Part shown: one piece after another, positions 55,179 through 62,880 of the stretch | Layout of the letters: each line of letters begins with the position of its first letter | Numbering within the stretch: the first letter of the stretch is position 1 | Assembly (NCBI RefSeq): GCF_000226975.2 | Contig: NZ_CP019285.1 | Location: forward strand, 682,001-746,000 | Origin: Halobiforma lacisalsi AJ5 | GTDB taxonomy: Archaea > Halobacteriota > Halobacteria > Halobacteriales > Natrialbaceae | Direction of reading: 5' to 3' | DNA: 64,000 nucleotides | The notes under the pieces: generated by a model | Database searches by the model: none | What the model saw: the letters and a program-made list of their open reading frames with translations, nothing else | Told to the model about the DNA's origin: nothing | Position numbers and translations under genes: made by a program

Positions 55179-56189
55179 TCACTCGGCGGGCAGCCGCCGC
55201 GAGACCGTTCGCACCGCCTCGAGTCCCTGCGCTTCCCCCTCGCGTTCGAGTTCCGGTACTGTCACGACCTCGAGGTCGGGAAACGTCTCGCGGATCTCGG
55301 CGACGCGCTCCGCGTGTCTCCCCCGGCGGTCCGCACACCGCGGGCACCCCTCCGGCGGAGCCTCGAACACACGGTTTACGACGATGCGCTCGACGGGTAC
55401 CTCGGCCTCCCGGAGCCGATCGACCAGCCGTTCGGTCTCCGCGATCGCCATTCCCTCCGGAATCGTGACGACGCGGAACTCCGTCCTGTCGGGATCGACG
55501 AGCAGTTCGCGGGCCCGCTCGAGGCGGTCCCGGAACGCCTCGAGGTCGTCGCCGTCGTCGCCACGCATCCCCGCCATCGGGCCGAACATCGCCGTTCGTG
55601 CCGCAGAGCCGATCCGCCGGACCTGACCGCGCAGCGAGCGGGCCGTCTCGAGGGCTAACCCCATCACCTCGGGCGTGTCGAACAGCCGCAGTGTGTGGCC
55701 CGTCGGCGCGGTGTCGAAGACGACGACGTCCCAGTCCGGGTCGTCCGACTCGACGTACTCGACGAACAGGTCCAGCGCGGCGACTTCGTCGCCGCCTGCG
55801 GGGGTTCCGGCGGCGAAGATCCGCTCGACCTCCTCGTCGGAGAGCCGGATGCCGGCGCTGCGCAGGTCAGCGGCCAGCGCGGTCGCCAGTTTCTCGTATC
55901 GCTGTGCCTGCGCGTCGGGGTCGATCTCGGCGGCCCAGAGGCTACCGGCGGACACGTTTGTCGGGGACCCGCTCGCCGGTTCGTCGTCGTTCCCGCCGGA
56001 CGGCTCGAGCGCGACGGGTGCGGGCTCCGGCCCGAGGTCGACCTCGAGCGAGTCCGACAGCGAGTGGGCCGGGTCGGTCGAGACGACCAGCGTCTCTCGT
56101 CCCGCGTCGGCGAGCGCGACGGCCGTCGCGGCCGCACAGGTCGTCTTGCCGACGCCGCCTTTGCCGCCGTAGAAGATGCAGTCGGTCAT
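55179..56189 (-). CDS. ArsA/Get3-family ATPase
   Basis: A 336-residue deviant-Walker ATPase. The P-loop 'FYGGKGGVGKTTCAAATAVA' includes the signature lysine, switch I is 'STDPAHSLSDSL', switch II 'VVFDTAPTGHTLRLFDTP', and there is a 'CPRCADRRGRH' CxxC that in Get3 binds a bridging zinc. Haloarchaeal members are single-domain. Get3 delivers tail-anchored membrane proteins; ArsA drives arsenite export. No ars genes are nearby, so the targeting role is favoured by context, without proof. It precedes the GNAT gene by 58 nt on the same strand. Confidence 0.92.
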   Translation of the reverse strand: MTDCIFYGGKGGVGKTTCAAATAVALADAGRETLVVSTDPAHSLSDSLEVDLGPEPAPVALEPSGGNDDEPASGSPTNVSAGSLWAAEIDPDAQAQRYEKLATALAADLRSAGIRLSDEEVERIFAAGTPAGGDEVAALDLFVEYVESDDPDWDVVVFDTAPTGHTLRLFDTPEVMGLALETARSLRGQVRRIGSAARTAMFGPMAGMRGDDGDDLEAFRDRLERARELLVDPDRTEFRVVTIPEGMAIAETERLVDRLREAEVPVERIVVNRVFEAPPEGCPRCADRRGRHAERVAEIRETFPDLEVVTVPELEREGEAQGLEAVRTVSRRLPAE

Positions 56190-56267
56190 CTATCGCCATC
56201 GGATACCAGAACCAGCTACCTAACTTTCATCGTCGCGGCGAACGCCCGCATCGACCCTTCGGCAAGG

Positions 56268-57692
56268 TCACGCGTCGGGAAAATACCGGCCGTGAAACCC
56301 GAACGGGACGGCATGTGGCAGCGGCGCACGCGCCAGCTCGACGAGCGTCTCCGCGTCGAACACGAGCAGCATCGAGCGCTCCCGCCGGGTGTCCAGTGCC
56401 GTCGCGATCACGACGCCGTCGTCCTCGGCCGAGCCGTCCGGGCGTCGAACCATCCGCGGCTCCTCGACGTAGACGCCACGCTCCCACCACTCCGTCGCGG
56501 TGCCCCGTTCGACGTCGAGTTTGACCAGTCCGTTCGCACCCACCCTGTCGGTCGCCTGTGCGTACGCGTACCGATACCGGCGCCCCCGAACCGATTTCGG
56601 AACGGTCGGAAGCTCCATCCCGCCATCGTACCGTTCGGAGCGTCGAACGCGGTCCTCGTCCGGACGGAGCCGATACCTGACGAACCGACCGTCGGGAGCC
56701 GTAGCGAAGGCCCCCTCCGAAAGGGCCTCGAACGTGAGCGCCCGAACGATCTCGTCGTCGTCGAACGCGACGAGATCGACGACCAGTTCGTCGCCGTCCT
56801 CGTAGGCGTTGACGTGGTGGAACGTGAAGAACGGCGGCGCCTCGAGCGTCGCGGCGAGCGTCTCGGTGTCCCGATCGATGACGAGGAACCTGCTCGTAGC
56901 CGTCTCGTCGTACTCGAGCAGGTCGAGCAACCCCTCGTTTCCGTTCCACGGGGCCAGCGCCTTCGTCACCGCGATCCGCAGCGGCGTCTCCACGATGACG
57001 ACGTGTGACTCGGTAACCGAACAGTCGTGGACGTATCCGGGACCGGAGGCCGGCACGGTAGCGACGTGCCGTCGGGCGGCGCGTCCGTGGGGGATCCGAT
57101 AGACGTGATACGTCGGGGAGAGACCGAACACCGTGCTGTAACCGATCGTCTCCTCGCGGTTCGGATCGACCGTGAGGTGGGCGGTCGCCAGATGCTCCGG
57201 AACGTCGTCTCGCCACCGAAACTCGCCGCGAGTCTCGAGCGTGACCGGATCGAAGGCGATCCGGCGCGGGGCCTCGGTGAGCGCGACGAAGTGTTCGCCG
57301 AGCTGGGCAACGTGAACGTTCGCGTTGTCCGTCGGTTCTGGTGGTCCGAGCGATCGGAGCCACTGCAGCGTCCGACGAAGCGAACCGTCGCCGGTCGCGA
57401 ACTCCGTCGCGCCGTGGCCGGAATCGGCGGCCGCGTACGCCTCGGTACGCAGAAACCGGTTCGTATACGACACGGTGCCGTCGTCGAAGCCGTAGCGACG
57501 GAGCATCGCCAGGCCGTCGAACCAGTGGGTCGCACGCTCCCCGCCGAACTCGAACCGTCCCGGCCCGTTCCGGATCAGGGCCCCGGAGAGCCACGAGGGG
57601 ACGGCCCCCTCGACCGGCAGCCGTCGGTCGGCGTACTCGGTTTCGACCGTCCGGAACCCGAGTTCGTAGGCGCGATCGGTTGCGTTCGACAT
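56268..57692 (-). CDS. Carotenoid oxygenase (RPE65/CCD family)
   Basis: A 474-residue seven-bladed propeller that cleaves carotenoid double bonds with O2 and Fe2+. The four iron-binding histidines can be placed at His172 ('ATAHLTVDP'), His222 ('GYVHDCSV'), His292 ('FFTFHHVNAYED') and His467 ('PFGFHGRYFP'). Haloarchaeal retinal for rhodopsins is usually made by the unrelated Brp/Blh membrane enzyme, so this soluble enzyme may give another apocarotenoid or add to retinal supply. No carotenoid genes are next to it. Confidence 0.92.
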   Translation of the reverse strand: MSNATDRAYELGFRTVETEYADRRLPVEGAVPSWLSGALIRNGPGRFEFGGERATHWFDGLAMLRRYGFDDGTVSYTNRFLRTEAYAAADSGHGATEFATGDGSLRRTLQWLRSLGPPEPTDNANVHVAQLGEHFVALTEAPRRIAFDPVTLETRGEFRWRDDVPEHLATAHLTVDPNREETIGYSTVFGLSPTYHVYRIPHGRAARRHVATVPASGPGYVHDCSVTESHVVIVETPLRIAVTKALAPWNGNEGLLDLLEYDETATSRFLVIDRDTETLAATLEAPPFFTFHHVNAYEDGDELVVDLVAFDDDEIVRALTFEALSEGAFATAPDGRFVRYRLRPDEDRVRRSERYDGGMELPTVPKSVRGRRYRYAYAQATDRVGANGLVKLDVERGTATEWWERGVYVEEPRMVRRPDGSAEDDGVVIATALDTRRERSMLLVFDAETLVELARAPLPHAVPFGFHGRYFPDA

Positions 57693-57764
57693 ACCGGTCC
57701 ATCGGCTGGACCGACGATCAATCCGTGGGAAGCGGAACCAGCCGTGGCAGGACGAGTGAGGGAG

Positions 57765-58175
57765 TCATCCCTCGAAGCGGACCTCGATCTGTGGAAGTAC
57801 AACCTGCCAGTAGTAGAGGACATACAGTACAGTGATAGCGAGGTACCCCCCGACTGTGGGGAGTAGTGACCAGCCTGCGACGGCAACCAGATACACGACG
57901 AGGAAGCCAGTGACGAGAATCCCTTCCAGCAGGACGATATCCAGGCCTGCCTTCGTTCGTACTTGCAAGTCACTTCCCGTGATGAGTCGCAGCCCGATCA
58001 TCCCAACAGTAAGTGTAGCCCACGTGAGCACGGGGAGCCCGAAGACTGTCAGAGCCGTGGCATCCAACCACGCTACCGCCGAAATCACGAGTGGCCATCC
58101 GACAATTCCGAGGCCGATCCATGCAATACCTCGCAACAACTCCTCGCGGATGATGCGTCGTAGTTGTGGGTTCAT
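57765..58175 (-). CDS. Four-helix membrane protein, paralogue of the HTH-membrane protein opposite
   Basis: A 136-residue protein with four hydrophobic helices and no soluble domain. It aligns along its whole length with the membrane half of the divergent gene at 58376-59113: both have 'REELLR.IAW', 'GLPVLTWA.LT.GMIG.RL', 'TG.DLQV' and a final 'VLP' after a long helix. The ATG at 58173-58175 begins at the aligned start ('MNPQLRRIIREELL'). I do not recognise a named family. Pairing with its HTH-bearing paralogue suggests a sensor or partner role. Confidence 0.75.
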   Translation of the reverse strand: MNPQLRRIIREELLRGIAWIGLGIVGWPLVISAVAWLDATALTVFGLPVLTWATLTVGMIGLRLITGSDLQVRTKAGLDIVLLEGILVTGFLVVYLVAVAGWSLLPTVGGYLAITVLYVLYYWQVVLPQIEVRFEG

Positions 58176-58222
58176 ATCTGCAGGTGCGGCAAGGATTTCT
58201 GCTGATAAAGCACCGGTGAGAA

Positions 58223-58278
58223 TTTTGCGGCCGGATAGTAGCGTTTTGTAGCCGCAAAACCGACTTTGCGTCCGCAAA
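58223..58278. promoter_or_regulatory. Cluster of TTTTGCGG/CCGCAAAA operator-like sites
   Basis: The 200-bp divergent gap holds three related sites: TTTTGCGG (58223-58230), a palindrome GTTTTG-TAGCCG-CAAAAC (58243-58260) and TTTGCG-TC-CGCAAA (58265-58278). They are spaced about 20 bp apart, two helix turns, on one DNA face. They lie between the two related membrane-protein genes, one of which carries an HTH domain, so autoregulation is the simplest reading. Confidence 0.6.
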
Positions 58279-58375
58279 ATCCGGAACTGAAGACACCTCT
58301 CCGGCTACCCCGTTACACTAGCGGAAATTCTACAGTCGAAACGTCCATACTCCTTCAGCGATTCGTGACGAATAG

Positions 58376-59113
58376 ATGTCACTCCCTCCATGGATCTCCG
58401 AGGAATTGCCGGAAGACAGGAGGGTGAATACGAAACTCACAGAACGGCACGTCATCGAGACGATGCACCAGTCCGATCGGCCGTTCTTTTCACTACAGCA
58501 GATCGCACAGCAGGTCAAACCGGACGTCTCGAAGGTCACCGTCCGCAACCGGCTGAACGAACTGGAAAACCGTGGGATCGTTGCAACGGAAACTGTTGCC
58601 GACGCGACACTGTATTACATCAATTATCCGGAGTCAGAGTGGCCACTCTCACCGGAGGGAAAACGAGCGCTGAACGACGAGTCGGCCGGAACGGAGAATC
58701 CGCTCCGGGAGTTCCTACACCATCCGCGACTCCACTCGATCGTACGTGAGGAGTTGTTGCGGAGCATTGCGTGGGCCGCGTTCGGGTTGTTCGGTTGGGC
58801 AATACTCGTTAGCTCGTCCGAGGGGTTGCAATCAACCGTCTGGACGGCAGTTGGGCTCCCAGTCCTCACGTGGGCGTCTCTCACGGGCGGAATGATCGGA
58901 ATTCGGCTGACGACTGGTACCGACCTGCAGGTTCAGTCCAGGGAGGGACTACACGTCGTTTCGCTGGGTGGCGTCGTGTTAGGTGGGTTCTGGGCTGCGT
59001 TTTTGATTTTCGTGCTGGGCTGGCACCCCCTGCTCACCGGTGGACTGTACCTGTTCGTCACGGTCACTTATCTCGTCTTTTACAGACGGGTGATCCTTCC
59101 CCGGTTTACCTAA
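58376..59113 (+). CDS. Membrane-anchored winged-HTH regulator
   Basis: A 245-residue protein in two parts. Residues ~20-100 are a winged HTH ('TERHVIETMHQSDRPFFSLQ', 'QIAQQVKPDVSKVTVRNRLN', 'ELENRGIVATETVADATLYY'). Residues ~120-245 form four hydrophobic helices ('SIAWAAFGLFGWAILVSS', 'TAVGLPVLTWASLTGGMIGI', 'HVVSLGGVVLGGFWAAFLIF', 'TGGLYLFVTVTYLVFYRRV'). This is a one-component regulator tied to the membrane. The membrane half is paralogous to the divergent gene at 57765-58175. The signal is unknown; membrane state or a partner through the shared helices is possible. Confidence 0.85.
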   Translation: MSLPPWISEELPEDRRVNTKLTERHVIETMHQSDRPFFSLQQIAQQVKPDVSKVTVRNRLNELENRGIVATETVADATLYYINYPESEWPLSPEGKRALNDESAGTENPLREFLHHPRLHSIVREELLRSIAWAAFGLFGWAILVSSSEGLQSTVWTAVGLPVLTWASLTGGMIGIRLTTGTDLQVQSREGLHVVSLGGVVLGGFWAAFLIFVLGWHPLLTGGLYLFVTVTYLVFYRRVILPRFT

Positions 59114-59176
59114 CGCGAGACACTGCAGGGGTCACCGAACAGTTGAGGTCGATAGCCCACCAAGCGACTGGTACTC

Positions 59177-60442
59177 GTGTCGACCATTGACCGAACACAC
59201 GATATCGTCGTCTGGGGTGCAACCGGCGTCGCCGGCCGTCTCGTCGCCGACCACCTCACCGAACAGTACACGCCGGACGACCTCTCGCTCGCGCTCGGCG
59301 GTCGCGACGAGACGCGGCTTCGCGAACTGGAGGCGACGCTCGTACGCCAGCGCTCCGACTGGGAGGAGATTCCGATCCTCGTCGGCGATGCGACGGATCG
59401 GGAGAGCCTGGACGCCATCGCCGAAGCGACCCGCGTCGTCTGTACGACCGTCGGGCCGTACACGAAGTACGGCACGCCGGTCGTCGAGGCGTGTATCTCC
59501 GCCGGAACGGACTACTGCGACCTCACCGGCGAAATCAACTGGGTCCGCGAGATGATCGACCGGTACCACGACGATGCGGTCAATGCGGGCGCTCGTATCG
59601 TTCACAGTTGCGGGTTCGACTCGATCCCCGCCGACCTCGGGACGAAGCTCGTCCAGTCGTTCGCCATCGACGAGTTCGGGACCCCCTGTGAGCTGGTTCG
59701 GATCTACCTCGAGGACGGGCGCGGCGGGGTAAGCGGTGGAACGATGGCGAGCGCCGTCGAACTGTTCCGGGCCGCGTCCACCGATCCGGTCGCCCGGCAG
59801 ACGCTTCGGAACCCGTATTCGCTGGCGCCGCCGGGCGAGCGCGACGGCGTCGACCCCGGCACACAGTCCCTTCCGAGGAACGACGCGCTACGGGGGGAGT
59901 GGACGGCTCCGTCGCCGATGGCGGTCGTGAACGAGCGGGTGATCAGACGGAGCAACGCCTTACTCGGATATCCCTGGGGCCGCGAGTTCGAGTGCAGGGA
60001 GTCCGTGCCCATCGGACCGGGTCTCGTCGGCATGGCCGGTGCAAGCGCCGTCACAGCCGGAGTCGGGCTCGCGACCGCCGGGCTGGCCTTCGGGCCGACG
60101 CGGGAAGCCCTCCGTCGGTTCGTGTTCCCCGATCCGGGCGAGGGACCGACCCGAGAGGAGATCGAGAGCGGATATTTCACGGTCCGCGTGCTCGGCCGCG
60201 GAACCGCACCCGACGGCCCGTTCGTCGTGGAGGGTCGGATCGGCGCTGACCGGGATCCCGGCTACGGCGCGACCGCGAAGATGCTCGGCGAGGCCGCGAT
60301 GTGTCTCGCCTGCGAGGAGATCGACTCGCCGCTCGAGGGCGGCGTTCTCACGCCGGCGTCGGGGATCGGCGATCCGCTCGCCGACAGGCTTCGACGGGCG
60401 GGGTTGGTCGTGGAAGTGGGCGAGTGGGACCGGACGGCATAG
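59177..60442 (+). CDS. Saccharopine-dehydrogenase-family NAD(P) oxidoreductase
   Basis: A 421-residue protein of the saccharopine dehydrogenase / trans-acting enoyl reductase group. The Rossmann start is 'DIVVWGATGVAGRLVADHL', then 'LALGGRDETRLRELE', 'TTVGPYTKYGTPVVEACIS', 'TDYCDLTGEINWVREMID' and 'RIVHSCGFDSIPADLGTKL'. A Gly/Ala-rich hydrophobic stretch near residue 290 ('AGASAVTAGVGLATAGLAF') suggests membrane contact. Mycobacterial relatives reduce lipid double bonds; the archaeal substrate is unknown. It starts with GTG at 59177. Bases 59542-59586 of this gene recur exactly in the broken ABC ATPase gene 2.2 kb downstream. Confidence 0.87.
   Translation: MSTIDRTHDIVVWGATGVAGRLVADHLTEQYTPDDLSLALGGRDETRLRELEATLVRQRSDWEEIPILVGDATDRESLDAIAEATRVVCTTVGPYTKYGTPVVEACISAGTDYCDLTGEINWVREMIDRYHDDAVNAGARIVHSCGFDSIPADLGTKLVQSFAIDEFGTPCELVRIYLEDGRGGVSGGTMASAVELFRAASTDPVARQTLRNPYSLAPPGERDGVDPGTQSLPRNDALRGEWTAPSPMAVVNERVIRRSNALLGYPWGREFECRESVPIGPGLVGMAGASAVTAGVGLATAGLAFGPTREALRRFVFPDPGEGPTREEIESGYFTVRVLGRGTAPDGPFVVEGRIGADRDPGYGATAKMLGEAAMCLACEEIDSPLEGGVLTPASGIGDPLADRLRRAGLVVEVGEWDRTA
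59542..59586 (+). repeat. 45-bp direct repeat, copy in the saccharopine-dehydrogenase-family gene
   Basis: This stretch encodes part of 'VREMIDRYHDDAVN', which is in the family-typical position before 'GARIVHSCGFDSIP', so it is native here. It is identical over 45 bp, same strand, to 61764-61808 inside the disrupted ABC ATPase gene. The match ends sharply on both sides. Confidence 0.95.
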
Positions 60443-60520
60443 CGACCATCGACCCCGCGAACGAACGTCGGGCCGTTCGGAGCGGAGCGAACGACCGGGA
60501 CCGTCTCGACCCGTGTCCGG

Positions 60521-61486
60521 TTACAGGTCGACTCGCCGGAACCGGTAGATCGCGACCGCGAGCGGGACGACGATCCAGAACACGAGGACGACGACGGCGA
60601 ACCAGTCCTGGAGGTAGAACGGGACACTCCCGCCGAAGGCGTTCTCCATGGATCGGACGACCTGGGGGTTCTGTTCGGCGATCGAGGTAACGAACGAGAG
60701 GACGTTCCGGTAGGCGACCCCAGGGTCGAAGCTATGGAAGAGGAACGCCACGTCGTGGGGTCGCTCGAGCGCGATCGACTCCCCGCCGGGGCCGGTAACG
60801 GTGTACTCGACGCCCGGCAGGTAATCGAGTTGGACCAGCGTGTCGACGGCGACGAGCATCGTCTCCCAGACGACGTAGAACAGGACGAAGACGCCGAACG
60901 CGAGCGCGCCGGCGACCGTCGTCGACCGGGCGAGCGACGACAGTGCGATGGCGATGCTGGTGTAGGCCAGCCCGTAGAGGACCGAGACCACGAACAGACC
61001 GACGTAGTCGGTCAGGTCGAAGCCGCCGAACGCCAGGGCGACGACGAACGCGGCGAAGAAGAACCCGACGAACAGCGACAGCGACAGCACTGCCGAGCGG
61101 CCGAGGAACTTCCCGAGGAGGACGTCGGTCCGGGAGTGGGGCAGCGAGAGCATGACCTTGAGGCTCCCCGACTCGCGCTCGCCGGCGATGGCCTTCCAGC
61201 CGAGCACCAGCGCGATCACCGGGATGACCAGCCTGGTGACGTTGTGGACGGTACCGACAAGTCCCTGTGTCGTCGCCTCCGCGGTCGGGACGTCGCCGCC
61301 GAGGTACCACAGCAACACCGTCGGAAGCACGAGGATCGAGAGGAAGAAGGCGCTCAGGAAGAGGAACAGCCACGAACGGATCGAATCCTGGAAGTCCTTC
61401 TTCGCGATGGCTCGAACGCTGTCCGGGCTGACGGAGCCGACGCCGGAAGCGGACCCTGGACCGGCGGACGTGGAATCGGTACTCAT
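60521..61486 (-). CDS. ABC-2 type permease (NosY-like)
   Basis: A 321-residue membrane protein with about six hydrophobic segments. 'RAIAKKDFQDSIRSWLFLFL' is the cytoplasmic start, 'GERESGSLKVMLSLPHSRTD' the inner loop that meets the ATPase, and 'LLGKFLGRSAVLSLSLFVGF' the next helix; these are NosY/ABC-2 hallmarks. The start overlaps the end of the ATPase gene (ATGA type). Because that ATPase gene is broken, the exporter may be non-functional or depend on the N-terminal ATPase fragment or another ATPase. Substrate unknown. Confidence 0.92.
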   Translation of the reverse strand: MSTDSTSAGPGSASGVGSVSPDSVRAIAKKDFQDSIRSWLFLFLSAFFLSILVLPTVLLWYLGGDVPTAEATTQGLVGTVHNVTRLVIPVIALVLGWKAIAGERESGSLKVMLSLPHSRTDVLLGKFLGRSAVLSLSLFVGFFFAAFVVALAFGGFDLTDYVGLFVVSVLYGLAYTSIAIALSSLARSTTVAGALAFGVFVLFYVVWETMLVAVDTLVQLDYLPGVEYTVTGPGGESIALERPHDVAFLFHSFDPGVAYRNVLSFVTSIAEQNPQVVRSMENAFGGSVPFYLQDWFAVVVLVFWIVVPLAVAIYRFRRVDL

Positions 61487-62380
61487 CGAGCTTCCACCTC
61501 CGATCCCGTCGTGTACGACTGGAAGACGTCCTCGAGCGAGGCCTCCTGCGTCGAGAAGTCATGGACCTCGATCCCGCGGTCCTCGAGTTCGCCCAGGACA
61601 GCGGTTTTCGAGCCGTCGACGCTCACGACGAGCGTCGGTTCGGCTTCGTTCCGGTCGCCGGATTCGACGGCCGCGTTCGAGACGTCCTCGAGCGCGCGAA
61701 CCGCGTCCAGGGCGTCGTCGTCGATCCGGTCGACCGTCACGCGAAGCGTCGTCCCGTCCTCGAGGTCCGCGAGATGATCGACCGGTACCACGACGATGCG
61801 GTCAATGCTGTTCCATGCTGTGGCTCGAGAAGAAGACGGTCGCGCCGCGGTCGTTCTCCGCGCGGACGATCTCGCGCATCTCCCGGGCTCCGTTGGGGTC
61901 GAGTCCGGTAGAAGGCTCGTCGAGGATCAGCAGATCCGGTTCGCCCACGAGCGCCATCGCGAGCATGAGCCGCTGGGCCATCCCTTTCGAGTAGCCGCCG
62001 GCCTTCCGGTCGGCCGCGTCGGCGATGTCGACCCGCTCGAGCAGTCGGTCGGGGTCGTCGTCGACGCCTTTCGAGTCGATCGCGAACTCGAGGTGCTGGC
62101 GGCCGGTGAGCCGTTCGTACACCCGGTACCCCTCCGGGAGGACGCCGGTCCGGGACCGGATCTCGCGGCTGTGGGCCTGGGCATCCATGCCGAGAACCGC
62201 GACGCTGCCGGTCGTCGGCCGGACGAAGTCGAGGAGGACGTTGATCGTCGTCGACTTGCCGGCCCCGTTGGGGCCGAGGAAGCCGAACACCTCGCCCTCC
62301 CGTACCTCGAACGAGAGGTCCTGGAGGGCGAGCGTCCCACCGAACGACTTGGTCAGGCCGTCGACTGTAATGGCGGGCAT
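61483..62380 (-). pseudogene. ABC transporter ATP-binding gene, disrupted after the H-loop
   Basis: The first part (61802-62380, 192 residues) has Walker A 'GPNGAGKSTT', signature 'GGYSKGMAQRL', Walker B 'LLILDEPSTGLDPNG' and the H-loop 'FFSSHSMEQ', then stops after one foreign codon. The second part (61483-61791) resumes in another frame with 'HLADLEDGTTLRVTVDRI' and ends with the normal C-terminal domain ('QEASLEDVFQSYT'), overlapping the permease start. About 20 codons that normally follow the H-loop are missing. The junction holds a 45-bp copy of the nearby saccharopine-dehydrogenase-family gene. Either a recent mutation or an assembly error. Confidence 0.85.
61764..61808 (+). repeat. 45-bp direct repeat, copy in the disrupted ABC ATPase gene
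   Basis: Exact copy of 59542-59586. In the ATPase gene it covers the premature stop and the frame change. Part of it (reading VDHLAD on the minus strand) may have been native, giving a short homology at which a template switch occurred; the rest is foreign to the ATPase family. Confidence 0.95.
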
Positions 62381-62491
62381 ACCCGTGTGGTAACGGCGTC
62401 CGCCGATAAGGTTTGTCACTCTCGATGGATAATATACGCCCTCCGGCGACGGAAACAACGGACGAGAGCGGGTGCGAACGCGAGCAAGCGG

Positions 62492-62764
62492 TCAGATCGG
62501 GTCGTCGGGATCGTACCCCTCGGCAGTCCGTTCGACCTCCATGGCGTATCGGTCGCGGGTGTCCTCGTCCTCGACCGGTTCGAGCTGGTCGGGATCGACG
62601 TCCTTCGCGGCGGTCACCCTGGATCGCGTCGCGGCCCCCGCCGCGAGTTCCCGGCGGTAGACGCGGTCGCCGTCGCTCGTCGCGTATGCGAGGGTCACCA
62701 GCCCCTTGTCGTTGTAATCGCGTTCGACCAGCCAGCACCGAACCGTCTCGCTCGAGTCGGTCAT
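62492..62764 (-). CDS. Small acidic haloarchaeal protein, function unknown
   Basis: A 90-residue acidic protein with the composition of a real haloarchaeal gene: 'RCWLVERDYNDKGLVTLAYA', 'RRELAAGAATRSRVTAAKDV' and a C-terminal 'EDTRDRYAMEVERTAEGYDP'. I recognise no domain. The ATG at 62762-62764 was chosen over an upstream one because the conserved-looking composition starts there. It is divergent from uvrC with 116 bp between the starts, and lies 111 bp upstream of the ABC exporter on the same strand. Confidence 0.65.
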   Translation of the reverse strand: MTDSSETVRCWLVERDYNDKGLVTLAYATSDGDRVYRRELAAGAATRSRVTAAKDVDPDQLEPVEDEDTRDRYAMEVERTAEGYDPDDPI

Positions 62765-62880
62765 GTCCGTTCCTGGGAGGTCGAGCACCGAGAAAGTACC
62801 GCGTTTCACCCGTCGGCACGGGACAGGCGTCGTCCACGTGATGAGTCAGGCTGAAACCCCCCGCCACCCTAGGCCCGCCG

